A DNA stretch of 64,000 nt from Clostridiales bacterium (lineage in GTDB: Bacteria; Bacillota; Clostridia; Christensenellales; Aristaeellaceae): positions 310,001 to 374,000 of the forward strand of contig SVHA01000001.1 in NCBI GenBank assembly GCA_015056085.1, given 5' to 3'. Every line of letters starts with the position of its first letter. Position 1 is the first letter of the stretch. This document shows positions 50,482-59,367 of this stretch, in pieces. A model generated the notes under the pieces. It saw only the letters and a list, made by a program, of their open reading frames with translations. It was not told where the DNA came from and did not search any database. Both the position numbers and the translations under genes were made by a program.

Positions 50482-51933
50482 TTAGCCAAACATACTCAGC
50501 AGCACGCCTGCCGCAATGGCAGAGCCGATAACGCCAGCCACGTTAGGGCCCATGGCGTGCATCAGCAGGAAGTTGGCAGGATTGGCCTTCTGGCCCTCAC
50601 GCTGGGAAACACGGGCTGCCATGGGCACGGCAGACACGCCGGCAGAGCCAATGAGGGGGTTGATCTTGCCGCCGCTGAGCCAGTTCATCAGCTTTGCCAG
50701 CAGCACGCCGCAGCCAGTGCCCACTGCAAAGGCCACAATACCCAAGCCGATAATCTGCAGCGTTTCAATCTTCAGGAAGGTGGAAGCGGTGGCGGTAGCG
50801 CCCACGGTCACACCCAGGAAGATGGTCACGATGTTCATCAACTCGTTCTGCATGGTCTTGCACAGGCGATCCACCACGCCGCATTCCTTGGCCAGGTTGC
50901 CCAGCATCAGGCAGCCCACCAGGGGCGCAGCGGAGGGCAGCAGCAGGGACACCAGAATCGTCACCACGATGGGGAAGAGAATCTTCTGGGTCTTGGTGGC
51001 GGGACGGAGCTGTTCCATGACGATGGAGCGCTCCTTCTTGGTGGTCAGCGCCTTCATGATGGGCGGCTGAATGACAGGCACCAGCGCCATGTAGCTGTAA
51101 GCCGCCACAGCGATGGGGCCCAGCAGGTGGGGCGCCAGTTTACCGGTGAGCCAGATGGCAGTGGGGCCGTCTGCGCCGCCGATGATGCCGATGGCGCCGG
51201 CTTCAGCAGCGGTGAAGCCCAGCACACGGGCGCCAATGAAGGTGAAGAAGATGCCCGCCTGGGCAGCAGCGCCCAGCAGCAGCGTCTTGGGGTTGGAAAT
51301 CAGGGGACCAAAGTCGGTGCCTGCGCCAACACCCATGAAGATCAGACAGGGATAAATGCCCAGTTTGACGCCCAGATACAGATAGTCCAGCAGGCCGGGG
51401 GAAATTTCACGACCGGCCACAGCCACGGCCTGTCCCAGAGCGGAATACACCGTACCTTCGGAGACATAAGCGCCGTTCATGACCACCTGAACGGATTCAA
51501 ACAGCACCCGGGTGGGATCAGCCGCCGCCACTACAGCACCGGCTTCAGTGAACAGACCGGCTTCGGTGAGGTGGGAGGTGATCTGGCCGATGACCGTGCC
51601 ATTAAAGAGGATGCCGCCGGCGCCGTTGATGGTCAGTTCAGAGAGATTGAGCAAATCCCCCGACTGCACCAGCATGGCGCCGCCGAACAGCCCCCAGTTG
51701 ACATGACCGCCGGCGAACAGTTCCTCGTGATACACTTCGCTGCCCAGCAGGTTGGTCAGCAGCATACCAAAGGCGATGGGCAGCAGGAGCAGGGGCTCAA
51801 ACTGCTTGACGATGGCCAGGTACATCAGCACGCAGGCAATGCCCACCATGATCAGCGCCTGGGGATTGGAAAAATATTGTGCAATGCCTGAGGTCTCCAC
51901 CAGACCCGACAGGGCATTAGAAAGGAATTCCAC
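50482..51933 (-). CDS. oadB: Na+-pumping decarboxylase beta subunit, with extra segment
   Basis: Membrane subunit that decarboxylates carboxybiotin and exports Na+. 483 residues, longer than the usual 370-430. The family landmarks are LAIVKQFEPLLLLPIAFGMLLTN, YLYLGVKLGIYPCLIFMGVGAGTDFGPLI, IGIIGGADGPTAIWLTGKLAPHLLGPIAVAAYSYMALVPVIQPPIM (Na+ site Asp) and HAMGPNVAGVIGSAIAAG. Between residues 62 and 180 is about 80 residues more than usual (INGAGGILFNGTVIG to AVAGREISPG). It lies between the biotin carrier and oadA. Confidence 0.94.
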   Translation of the reverse strand: MEFLSNALSGLVETSGIAQYFSNPQALIMVGIACVLMYLAIVKQFEPLLLLPIAFGMLLTNLLGSEVYHEELFAGGHVNWGLFGGAMLVQSGDLLNLSELTINGAGGILFNGTVIGQITSHLTEAGLFTEAGAVVAAADPTRVLFESVQVVMNGAYVSEGTVYSALGQAVAVAGREISPGLLDYLYLGVKLGIYPCLIFMGVGAGTDFGPLISNPKTLLLGAAAQAGIFFTFIGARVLGFTAAEAGAIGIIGGADGPTAIWLTGKLAPHLLGPIAVAAYSYMALVPVIQPPIMKALTTKKERSIVMEQLRPATKTQKILFPIVVTILVSLLLPSAAPLVGCLMLGNLAKECGVVDRLCKTMQNELMNIVTIFLGVTVGATATASTFLKIETLQIIGLGIVAFAVGTGCGVLLAKLMNWLSGGKINPLIGSAGVSAVPMAARVSQREGQKANPANFLLMHAMGPNVAGVIGSAIAAGVLLSMFG

Positions 51934-51976
51934 AGGATCAACTCACTTTCCTTTGCGCATTAGGATTAAGGGAGCA

Positions 51977-52396
51977 TCAGGCGATGGTCACCAGCACGTC
52001 GCCGGCGTTGACAGAGCCGCCCTTGGTCACCACCACGGAGGTCACCTTGCCAGCCTTGGGGGCGGGGATCTCGTTTTCCATCTTCATGGCTTCCAGCACG
52101 CACAGCACGTCGCCGGCATTGACGGAATCACCGGCCTTGACCTTCACGTCCAGGATGGTGCCGGGCATGGGAGCCTTGACGGGATCGCCGGAGCCGGCAG
52201 CCGCAGGAGCAGCCACAGGAGCGGGAGCAGCGGCAGGAGCGGGGGCAGCCACGGGGGCAGGAGCGGCCACAGGAGCGGGAGCAGCCACAGGGGCAGCAGC
52301 CACAGGAGCCACGGTGCGCACAGCAGCGCCGGCGCCGATTTCTTCAACTTCCACCACATAGGTCTGACCGTTGACAGTGATATTGAAAGTACGCAT
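51977..52396 (-). CDS. Biotin carboxyl carrier (1.3S-like) protein
   Basis: 139-residue carrier. N-terminal [19 protein letters not shown], an Ala/Pro linker (29-68, repeats of AAPAPV) and a C-terminal biotinyl domain with [10 protein letters not shown], biotin site Lys105. It shuttles CO2 between the carboxyltransferases and OadB. Start ATG 52396 (GGAGG, 9 bases); a start six codons upstream lies over the ribosome site. The linker DNA is a GC-rich tandem repeat. Confidence 0.96.
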   Translation of the reverse strand: MRTFNITVNGQTYVVEVEEIGAGAAVRTVAPVAAAPVAAPAPVAAPAPVAAPAPAAAPAPVAAPAAAGSGDPVKAPMPGTILDVKVKAGDSVNAGDVLCVLEAMKMENEIPAPKAGKVTSVVVTKGGSVNAGDVLVTIA

Positions 52397-52458
52397 GATG
52401 AAATTCCTCCTCAATGATATTTAGTCGATGTTATGTTGATTCAAAGCGTTATGTGCCA

Positions 52459-52863
52459 TTAAAAACGGCTGTAAACCTGTTCTTCACGTCCAGCCTTATT
52501 CCAGGCAGAAGCGTTGCTGATGCGGCGCACACGGCGCACACGGAAGGCGGTGCCTTCCCCCATCATGGCAGTCACGGCGGCTGAAATGACGGCAATCAGT
52601 TCATCGTCATGCATGGCAACCGCAGCAGTGATGGCCGCCAGCACTTCATCGGAAACAGGGGCGGCGGCAACGGGAGAAGCGGAAGGTGTCGCGGCTTTGT
52701 CAGCCTTTTTGACCTTCTTTTCCTTCTTCTGACCCATGCTGCCGGTGGCAATCTGCATCAGCTTGATCAGGCCGATGAGCACCACCAGACCCACGAACAC
52801 GATGCCGACGCCAATCGCCGTAACCAGCAGGCCTTCAGGCAAAGTATCAAAATGCAATTGCAT
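52459..52863 (-). CDS. oadG: Na+-pumping decarboxylase gamma subunit (OadG-like)
   Basis: 134-residue protein with one N-terminal membrane helix (LLVTAIGVGIVFVGLVVLIGLIKLM) followed by a charged linker (KKEKKVKKADK) and an acidic/helical C-terminal part ending in basic RVRRVRRISNASAWNKAGREEQVYSRF. OadG anchors the complex and in the family binds Zn via its C-terminus; the His cluster of some homologues is absent. 22 bases before it lies mmdA. Confidence 0.88.
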   Translation of the reverse strand: MQLHFDTLPEGLLVTAIGVGIVFVGLVVLIGLIKLMQIATGSMGQKKEKKVKKADKAATPSASPVAAAPVSDEVLAAITAAVAMHDDELIAVISAAVTAMMGEGTAFRVRRVRRISNASAWNKAGREEQVYSRF

Positions 52864-52884
52864 GGTGTTCCTCTTTCCTTTCCG

Positions 52885-54366
52885 TTACAGCGGCAGGTTG
52901 CCGTGCTTCTTGGGAGGATTGGATTCACGCTTGGAGGAGAGCATCTCCAGCGCAGCGATGACGTACTGGCGGGTCTGGGCGGGGTCGATGACGTCATCCA
53001 CCATGCCGTCAGCCGCCGCAGCCACACCGTCGGCCACATCCTGAGCAAAACGCTGCTCCAGTTCCTTGCGGGACTCGAGGGGATCCTGGCGGGATTCCAT
53101 CAGTTCGTCAGCGTAGAGCACCTGCACCGCCGCTTCGGGCGTCAGGGCGGAAATCACCGCGCCGGGCCAGGCGTAGGTCATGTCAGCGTTGGCCTTGCCG
53201 CCCATGGCGACATAAGCCTGACCGATGGCATTGCCCACCACCACGCTCACCTTGGGAGCCGTGGCCTCCGCATAAGCGTAGAGCAGCTGGGCGGTGGTGA
53301 TCATGGTCCAGGACTGGGCCTTCACTTCCGGCACTGCCACGCCCTTGGAGTTGATCAGGGACACGACGGGAATGTTGTAGCAGTCGCACAGGCGGATGAA
53401 CCTGGCAGCCTTGGCAGCGGCGGCAGGCGTGAGCATACCGTCGTTTTCCTTGGCATTGGAGACCACCATGCCCACCGTGCGGCCGCCCATGCGGCACAGG
53501 GCGATGCGGATTTCCTTGCCCCAGTCCTTGTACAGTTCCAGCCAGGAAGCACCGTCAGCCATGACAGACAGGAGGGCTTCGGCGTCAGCGGCGTCCACCT
53601 GGGGCAGCAGACGATTCATGTCGTCAGTGTCCACGATGGGGGCGTCCTCGGCGTTGCAGGCAGGGAGATAATCCAGCACCTTCACCGCCAGGGAGATGGC
53701 TTCATCCTCGGTTTGAGCCGTCAGGGCAATGCCGCCCTGCTCGGACATGGCCTGAGCACCGCCCAGAGCCTTGGCGTCGTAGGTCTTGCCGGTGATGGCG
53801 CTCATCACCTGGGGACCGTAGACCATCAGCTGGCCTACGTTCTCGGCCTCGATGGACACATCCGCCAGCTGAGCGATCATGGCAGCGCCACCCACCACGG
53901 GGCCCAGCACCAGTGCAATCACCGGCACAACGCCGCTCATCCTGGCCAGTTTGGCATAGATGCTGGCGTAGGCATTCATGGCCTGAGCGCCTTCATCCAC
54001 CCGCACACCGGCACTGTCGCACATGGCGACCACAGGAGTGCCCGTCTTGAGGGCCAGGTCCAGCACCTTGCAGATTTTTGCCGCCTGCTGCTGACCCATG
54101 GCGCCGCCATGCACGGTGAAATCCTGGGCAAAGACGTACACAGGGCGGTCTTCCACCGTGCCGTAGCCAGTGATGACGCCGGCAAAATCATTGGCCTTGG
54201 AAACCAGCACATCCATCTCCACGAAAGAGCCTTCGTCCAGCAGCTTCAGCACACGTTCCCGTGCCGTCAGCTTGCCGGATGCCCGCTGTTTCGCAATCCG
54301 GTCTGCGTCTCCCTGCAGGATGGCCTGCTTTTTGGCAAGCACCTGCTTGAGATTCTGCTCACTCAT
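52885..54366 (-). CDS. mmdA: Methylmalonyl-CoA decarboxylase alpha / 12S carboxyltransferase
   Basis: Acyl-CoA carboxyltransferase of 493 residues that moves CO2 between (methyl)malonyl-CoA and biotin. Two crotonase-like halves: KLTARERVLKLLDEGSFVEMD, YGTVEDRPVYVFAQDFTVHGGAMG and DSAGVRVDEGAQ in the first, and NIPVVSLINSKGVAVP with GKANADMTYAWPGAVISALTPEAAVQVLY in the second. The family also includes propionyl-CoA carboxylase beta and the 12S subunit of transcarboxylase. First gene of the operon; ATG 54366 after GGGAG. No convincing promoter was found in 54367-54530. Confidence 0.93.
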   Translation of the reverse strand: MSEQNLKQVLAKKQAILQGDADRIAKQRASGKLTARERVLKLLDEGSFVEMDVLVSKANDFAGVITGYGTVEDRPVYVFAQDFTVHGGAMGQQQAAKICKVLDLALKTGTPVVAMCDSAGVRVDEGAQAMNAYASIYAKLARMSGVVPVIALVLGPVVGGAAMIAQLADVSIEAENVGQLMVYGPQVMSAITGKTYDAKALGGAQAMSEQGGIALTAQTEDEAISLAVKVLDYLPACNAEDAPIVDTDDMNRLLPQVDAADAEALLSVMADGASWLELYKDWGKEIRIALCRMGGRTVGMVVSNAKENDGMLTPAAAAKAARFIRLCDCYNIPVVSLINSKGVAVPEVKAQSWTMITTAQLLYAYAEATAPKVSVVVGNAIGQAYVAMGGKANADMTYAWPGAVISALTPEAAVQVLYADELMESRQDPLESRKELEQRFAQDVADGVAAAADGMVDDVIDPAQTRQYVIAALEMLSSKRESNPPKKHGNLPL

Positions 54367-54536
54367 GTCCAAATCTCCCTCCATGTTCAGGAATCTGCCC
54401 CGAAGGGCAGGAAGAATAGTGGTACAATTTAACCCAACTTATATTTTTCTCCATCCTCCCCCTATTTCCTGCTGCCGTGGCAAAATTTTGTCAGGTTTTT
54501 ATCATATATATGCCGCCGCTGAATGGCCTGGGCCAC

Positions 54537-54565
54537 AAAAAAATGCATTGTCCCAAAACAATGCA
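54537..54565 (-). terminator. Terminator of cysE-cysS-comEA-dnaX
   Basis: 8-bp stem TGCATTGT/ACAATGCA, 6-base loop, seven T on the minus strand. It is 275 bases after the dnaX stop, at the far end of element D. Confidence 0.88.
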
Positions 54566-54835
54566 CTCAGTCAGTTAATAAAGTTCGAGCATTCAGCGCC
54601 GTAACTCGCCGCCAAACGACTTATAATCGAAAACCATCGAGCCCCTTCGGGGCGATTTAGCGGGGCGAAGCCCCTGTGCGGTGGTTTTCGTGCGATTTCG
54701 TCTCAAATCGCTTCCTTACACGGAGTCACGGCCGTCAGGGCTGCTTGCAGCCCTGACAGTGACGGAGTGCAAAACTCGAAAAATGCCTTCAGCATTTTTC
54801 GAAATGCAAACTGCATTGCCTAAAACAATGCAGTT
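54537..54835. repeat. Element D: hairpin-rich region between dnaX and mmdA
   Basis: About 300 bases without a gene. Hairpins in order: TGCATTGT/ACAATGCA (54544-54565), GCCCC-TTC-GGGGC (54641) and GGGGC-GAA-GCCCC (54662) together inside CGAAAACCA/TGGTTTTCG (54628-54690), GCGATTT/AAATCGC (54692-54711), GTCAGGGCTGC/GCAGCCCTGAC (54734-54757) with outer GTCAC/GTGAC, CGAAAAATGC/GCATTTTTCG (54777-54801), and AACTGCATTG/CAATGCAGTT (54809-54835). The first and last are near copies of each other. Confidence 0.9.
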
Positions 54836-54840
54836 TCATC

Positions 54841-56469
54841 TTATTTTGCGTCTTCCTGAATGAGGACATTGGCCTTGGAGAAAGTGGCTTCCAGATCTGA
54901 CAGCAGACTGCGCTCCGCCTGATCGCCGGACTGTTGACGATTATCCCCTGCCACATGGGCTTCGAACTTGCTGGGGATGCCCGCCGCTTCCGTCAGGGCC
55001 GCAGCGATCATATCCCGCTTGTCCTCTTTATTCAGCACATCGGCATAGAAAGGCGTGGCAGCCGGGGTCTCCCAGTGGTAGGTGGTGCCGTCAGAGCCCA
55101 CCATGCGCCCGAAGGACAGGAAACCTGCCACCTGGGGCTGGGTGCGCTTGAGGACGGACATGGCTTCCTTCCAGGTGTCAGCGGCGCTGCGTCCAGTGGG
55201 GGTCAGCACAGCCTGCACAGGAGCGGCCTTCTCCTTTTGGGGCTCCTTCTTTTCAGGAGCAGGGGCAGGCTTGGCGGCAGCAGGAGCAGCAATAACGCCC
55301 TTGCTGATTTTGTCCGTCAAGTCCTGCACCGTCTTTTCCAATTCCACAATGCGATCCTGCAGGGCGGCAGTGTCCACTTCCTTGGTGCGCAAGCACGCCT
55401 TCAAAGCGGCATTCTCCAGCACAATGCGGGGAGAAGACGCCCAGCGCAGATCCGTTTCCACAGCCATGAACAGTTCCATCATGCGCATCAGGCGGGCGTC
55501 GGTGAAATGCTCTGCCTGAGAGACATATTCCTGTGCATCCTCTTTGGTCAGATCCAGCAGGGAGGCCAGTTCATCGGGGCAGCAGCGGGCCATCAGCAAC
55601 GCACGAAGGTGCTGGCTGACATCCTTGGCAAAGACCATCGGCTCCCTGCCTGCCCGCATCAGTTCGTCCACCATCTGCATCAGGGAGGCGGCGTCCTCCA
55701 GTTCCAGCGCCTCGCTGAAGCGGAACAGGAAGCGCCTGTCGCTGGTGCCCAGCACGCTGCGGACAAGGTCTTCATCCACATCGGAGCGATAGCCCAGACA
55801 CATATCCAGAATGGACAGGGCGTCACGCATACCGCCTTCAGCGGCACGGGCGATCATATGCAGGGATTCCTCGGTAGCAGTGGCATTGGCGCCCTCCACC
55901 GCTTCACGGAGACGTCCGGCAATCTGATGAGCCGGAATCCGCCCGAAATCAAACCGCTGGCAGCGGGACAGGATGGTGGCGGGCAATTTCTGCGGTTCGG
56001 TGGTGGCAAGGATAAACACCACATGAGCCGGCGGCTCTTCCAAGGTTTTCAGCAGCGCATTGAATGCCGAGGTGGACAGCATATGCACCTCGTCGATGAT
56101 ATACACCTTGTATTTTCCCTGCTGGGGCGGATATTTGACGGTTTCCCGCAGGTCACGGATTTCATCAATGCCGTTGTTGGAGGCGGCGTCGATTTCAAAC
56201 ACATCCATGGATTCTTCCCGGGCCAGGCGCTGGCAGCTTTCGCATTCGCCGCAGGGATCGCCGTTGCGGGGCTGCTCGCAGTTGATGGCACGGGCCATGA
56301 TTTTGGCCGTGGAGGTCTTGCCGGTACCACGGGAGCCGCAGAACAGATAGGCATGGGCAATACGCCCGGTGGTAATCTGATTGCGAAGAGTGGCGACGAC
56401 TGCTTCCTGAGCCACCATGGATGAGAAGTCCGTCGGCCGCCACTGCCGGTACAATGCCTGATACGCCAT
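54841..56469 (-). CDS. dnaX: DNA polymerase III gamma/tau subunit
   Basis: Clamp-loader ATPase of 542 residues. P-loop GSRGTGKT (45-52), zinc module Cys 64, 73, 76, 79 (NCEQPRNGDPCGECESC), Walker B with IDEVHMLS, SRC motif ILSRCQRFDF. The C-terminal third, after a Lys/Pro/Ala linker (AAPAAAKPAPAPEKKEPQKEK), is the tau-like part. The usual downstream ebfC-recR genes are absent. 40 bases after comEA. Confidence 0.96.
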   Translation of the reverse strand: MAYQALYRQWRPTDFSSMVAQEAVVATLRNQITTGRIAHAYLFCGSRGTGKTSTAKIMARAINCEQPRNGDPCGECESCQRLAREESMDVFEIDAASNNGIDEIRDLRETVKYPPQQGKYKVYIIDEVHMLSTSAFNALLKTLEEPPAHVVFILATTEPQKLPATILSRCQRFDFGRIPAHQIAGRLREAVEGANATATEESLHMIARAAEGGMRDALSILDMCLGYRSDVDEDLVRSVLGTSDRRFLFRFSEALELEDAASLMQMVDELMRAGREPMVFAKDVSQHLRALLMARCCPDELASLLDLTKEDAQEYVSQAEHFTDARLMRMMELFMAVETDLRWASSPRIVLENAALKACLRTKEVDTAALQDRIVELEKTVQDLTDKISKGVIAAPAAAKPAPAPEKKEPQKEKAAPVQAVLTPTGRSAADTWKEAMSVLKRTQPQVAGFLSFGRMVGSDGTTYHWETPAATPFYADVLNKEDKRDMIAAALTEAAGIPSKFEAHVAGDNRQQSGDQAERSLLSDLEATFSKANVLIQEDAK

Positions 56470-56509
56470 ACTTACTGCCTCCTGGGTGTGATGCTGATTT
56501 TTATGCGGA

Positions 56510-56887
56510 TTAATCCCCGATGCAAATCAGCGGCCTGATGTTTTCCAGTGTCTTTTTGCCGATGCCGGGCACGGTGAGCAAATCTTCGGGATAGACAAAG
56601 GGGCCGGATTGCTCTCTTGCGTCAATGATGGCCTGGGCCAGTTTCGGGCCCACGCCGGGCAGCGTGTCCAGCTGCTTCAAGTCGGCGGTGTTCACGTTGA
56701 TGTCGCCCGTGGGAAAATTCGACTGGGGCAGGGAGAAGGTTCTGACCTCTCCCTGATAAGCGTCTGTCTGCCGGGGCTGCGTCCACTGCCCAAAAGGCAG
56801 AGCCCAGGCAAGAAAAAGTGCGCAGGCGACCAGGAGCGCCGCTGCTGCTGCGCCCCGAAAGCCTTTCCCACGCACAATCTTTGTCAC
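56510..56887 (-). CDS. comEA: ComEA-like helix-hairpin-helix DNA-binding protein
   Basis: 125 residues: an N-terminal membrane anchor (GAAAAALLVACALFLAWALPFG) and a C-terminal pair of helix-hairpin-helix motifs (INVNTADLKQLDTLPGVGPKLAQAIIDAR, YPEDLLTVPGIGKKTLENIRPLI). It matches the DNA-receptor half of ComEA but lacks the SLBB domain seen in B. subtilis. A DNA-uptake role is inferred only; no comEB/comEC is near. GTG 56887 lies 3 bases after the cysS stop, with AAGGGTG upstream. Confidence 0.85.
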   Translation of the reverse strand: MTKIVRGKGFRGAAAAALLVACALFLAWALPFGQWTQPRQTDAYQGEVRTFSLPQSNFPTGDINVNTADLKQLDTLPGVGPKLAQAIIDAREQSGPFVYPEDLLTVPGIGKKTLENIRPLICIGD

Positions 56888-56890
56888 GAT

Positions 56891-58294
56891 TTACACACCC
56901 TTACGGACTTTCTGCCCCTCACGGGTATCTTCCAGAATATAGCCGGCCGCCTTGATGGCGTCCCGCAGTTCATCGGAGCGCTTCCAGTTCTTGTCCTTGC
57001 GGGCCTGGGCACGCTCGTCCACCATGGCCTGAATATCAGCAGGCAGGCCATCTTCGTCCTTCTGCAGAAGGCCCAGCACGTCGGTGAGCGCCTTGAGGGA
57101 AGCAAGGGCTGCCTCCACCGCCTTTTTGCTGCTGAGGTTGTTCAGCGTCACGTTGGCGTCCTTCACCAGTTCGAAGATGGCGCCGATGGCGTCAGCGGTG
57201 TTCATGTCGTCATCCATGGCCTCGTCAAACCGCTTTTCGTACCCGGCAAGGCGGGCGAGGAATTCTTCCTCCTGGGCAGACAGCGGGGCGTCCGCAGCGC
57301 CGGAGAGCAGGAACTTCATCTGATCCCGGGCGGTGTACAGGCGGGTCAGGCTGGCATGGGCCGCAGCAATCTGATCACGGGAGAAGTTGATGGGGCTGCG
57401 ATAATGGGCGGAGAGCATGAACATACGCACCGCTTCCAGATCGTACTCCTTGGAGATATCCCGGACGGTGAAGAAGTTGCCAAGAGACTTGGACATCTTC
57501 TGGTTGTCGATGTTGATGAAGCCGTTGTGCATCCAGTAGTTCACATAGGGCTTGCCAGTGGCGCCTTCGGACTGGGCGATCTCGTTCTCGTGATGGGGGA
57601 AGAGCAGATCCTTGCCGCCGCAGTGGATGTCGAAGGTATCGCCCAGGTATTCCATGGACATGGCAGAGCACTCGATGTGCCATCCGGGGCGACCCATGCC
57701 CCAGGGGGATTCCCAGGCAGGCTCGCCGGGCTTCTGCGCCTTCCAGAGGGCAAAGTCCGCCGGGTCTTCCTTTTCCGTTTCCACATTCAGGCGTTCAGAG
57801 GCGCCCATCTCCCGGTCTTCCATCTTCTGGCCGGAGAGTTTGCCGTATCCGGGGAAGGAGGACACACGGTAGTACACATCGCCGCCCACAGCATAGGCGT
57901 GGCCGGAATCCACCAGCTTCTTCACCAGAGCGATGATCTGGTCCATGTGCTCGGTAGCCTTGGGATGCACCGTGGCGGGACGCACGCCCAGCGCCTTGGC
58001 GTCCTTATAGTATTCAGCGATGAAGCGCTCGCCCAGTTCTTTGACAGTGATGCCTTCCTCATTGGCGCGGCGGATCATCTTGTCATCAATATCGGTGAAA
58101 TTCTGCACGAAGGTCACTTCGTAGCCTTCCCTCTCCAGCTGGCGGCGCAGCACGTCAAAGGTAATGAAAGGCCGTGCGTTGCCGATGTGGAAGTAATCAT
58201 ACACCGTGGGGCCGCAGGCATAGATGCCCACCTTGCCTTCATGCAGGGGCTTGAATTCTTCCTTCTTGCGGGTCTGGCTGTTATAGATATGCAT
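56891..58294 (-). CDS. cysS: Cysteinyl-tRNA synthetase
   Basis: Class I synthetase of 467 residues. YACGPTVYDYFHIGNARPF holds the first zinc Cys and the HIGH-type motif, WHIECSAMSM and HCGGKDLLFPHHENE give the other zinc ligands, and KMSKSLGN is intact. Start ATG 58294 with GGAGG 8 bases upstream. It follows cysE by 16 bases, a common Firmicutes pair, placing cysteine synthesis and charging together. Confidence 0.97.
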   Translation of the reverse strand: MHIYNSQTRKKEEFKPLHEGKVGIYACGPTVYDYFHIGNARPFITFDVLRRQLEREGYEVTFVQNFTDIDDKMIRRANEEGITVKELGERFIAEYYKDAKALGVRPATVHPKATEHMDQIIALVKKLVDSGHAYAVGGDVYYRVSSFPGYGKLSGQKMEDREMGASERLNVETEKEDPADFALWKAQKPGEPAWESPWGMGRPGWHIECSAMSMEYLGDTFDIHCGGKDLLFPHHENEIAQSEGATGKPYVNYWMHNGFINIDNQKMSKSLGNFFTVRDISKEYDLEAVRMFMLSAHYRSPINFSRDQIAAAHASLTRLYTARDQMKFLLSGAADAPLSAQEEEFLARLAGYEKRFDEAMDDDMNTADAIGAIFELVKDANVTLNNLSSKKAVEAALASLKALTDVLGLLQKDEDGLPADIQAMVDERAQARKDKNWKRSDELRDAIKAAGYILEDTREGQKVRKGV

Positions 58295-58310
58295 ATCCTT
58301 TTCCTCCGTA

Positions 58311-59129
58311 TCAAATGGGCTTTGTGTTTTGAAAAAGTGCTGAAGGCACTTCATCAGCACCCTTGTCTTTCTTCAGATCGGGAATGTCACCCTTAAGGTC
58401 CTGCGCAACGGCGCAGCCTTCGCATTCCCGGCATTCCTGATGGGGAAGGCTTTTGAGCAGGCAGGTTTCCAGATGGCGCAGCCTGTCGTAGAGCGCCTGC
58501 ATCTTTTCCAGCATCGGGTCAGGAAGATTCACCTGATCCAGGTCCACCTGCCGGGGCTGCTTCTTCTGAACGATGCGTCCGGGATTGCCCACCACGGTGC
58601 AGTTGGGCGGCACATCCCGCAGCACCACGCTGGCTGCCCCCACCTTGCTGAAATCACCGATGGTGATGGGCCCCAATACCTTGGCGCCTGCGCCGATGGT
58701 GACGCCGTTTCCGATGGTGGGATGGCGCTTGCCTGTGTCCTTACCCGTGCCGCCCAGGGTGACCCCCTGATAGATGGTGACGTTTTCACCAATGACGGCT
58801 GTTTCGCCGATGACCACGCCGCTGCCGTGATCGATCACCAAGCCGCTGCCGATGACGGCGCCAGGGTGAATTTCGATGCCGGTTTTGCGGGCGCAGCGCT
58901 GGGAAATCCACCTGGCAAGCAGATGCCTCCCCGCCTGATAGGCCCGATGGGCACGGCGGTGGGCACGCACAGCCCTCAAACCCGGATAGCACAGAAGCAC
59001 TTCCAGCGGGGATTTGGCTGCAGGGTCACGGGACATGAAGGCGGCGATATCCGCCCGAAGCTGTTTGAACATACACGGGGTGCGCCGCAAAAAGCAGCGC
59101 TGCTCCTTCCCGACAGAGGTATTTTCCAT
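58311..59129 (-). CDS. cysE: Serine O-acetyltransferase
   Basis: Makes O-acetylserine from serine and acetyl-CoA, first step of cysteine synthesis. Left-handed beta-helix hexapeptide repeats ([43 protein letters not shown]) with the catalytic His and Gly loop [21 protein letters not shown]. The family start would be MFKQLRADI at 59072 (253 residues), but that has no ribosome site; ATG 59129 follows GGAG and a promoter whose transcript starts about 20 bases before it, so I chose it (272 residues). The C-terminal tail has an unusual Cys group [14 protein letters not shown]. Confidence 0.92.
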   Translation of the reverse strand: MENTSVGKEQRCFLRRTPCMFKQLRADIAAFMSRDPAAKSPLEVLLCYPGLRAVRAHRRAHRAYQAGRHLLARWISQRCARKTGIEIHPGAVIGSGLVIDHGSGVVIGETAVIGENVTIYQGVTLGGTGKDTGKRHPTIGNGVTIGAGAKVLGPITIGDFSKVGAASVVLRDVPPNCTVVGNPGRIVQKKQPRQVDLDQVNLPDPMLEKMQALYDRLRHLETCLLKSLPHQECRECEGCAVAQDLKGDIPDLKKDKGADEVPSALFQNTKPI

Positions 59130-59153
59130 GGCGGAAAACCACTCCGTCCTTAT

Positions 59154-59182
59154 ATTATACCAAATCAGGGCAAAGAAATCAA
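59154..59182 (-). promoter_or_regulatory. cysE operon promoter
   Basis: TTGATT (59177-59182), 17-base spacer, TATAAT (59154-59159). The leader is only about 20 bases, leaving no room for a Cys T-box. Confidence 0.88.
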
Positions 59183-59323
59183 TCATACGGGGCAGGAAAC
59201 CTTGCTCTTCCCATCACGAAAAGGGAAAATTTTTGCATCTCCTCTCCCCTTTTCCTATATACCACCCAGGACGAAAGGTGAATCCGCTTTCCCATGCATA
59301 TTCCAATCAAAATTCAGCCATGC

Positions 59324-59355
59324 AAAAAGCGGAAGCCCCTTGTGAGGACTTCCGC
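59324..59355 (-). terminator. Terminator of the SdrD-B repeat protein gene
   Basis: 10-bp stem GCGGAAG.CC/GG.CTTCCGC with one G-T pair, then five T on the minus strand, 13 bases after the stop. Confidence 0.9.
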
Positions 59356-59367
59356 CTGATTGATTTC

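Noticed and set aside
49189-51891. 900-codon plus-strand open frame across oadA/oadB
   Set aside because: His/Gly/Gln-rich shadow of two clear enzymes on the other strand.
59072-59182. Cysteine T-box before cysE
   Set aside because: Promoter is about 25 bases before the start, leaving no room for a T-box.
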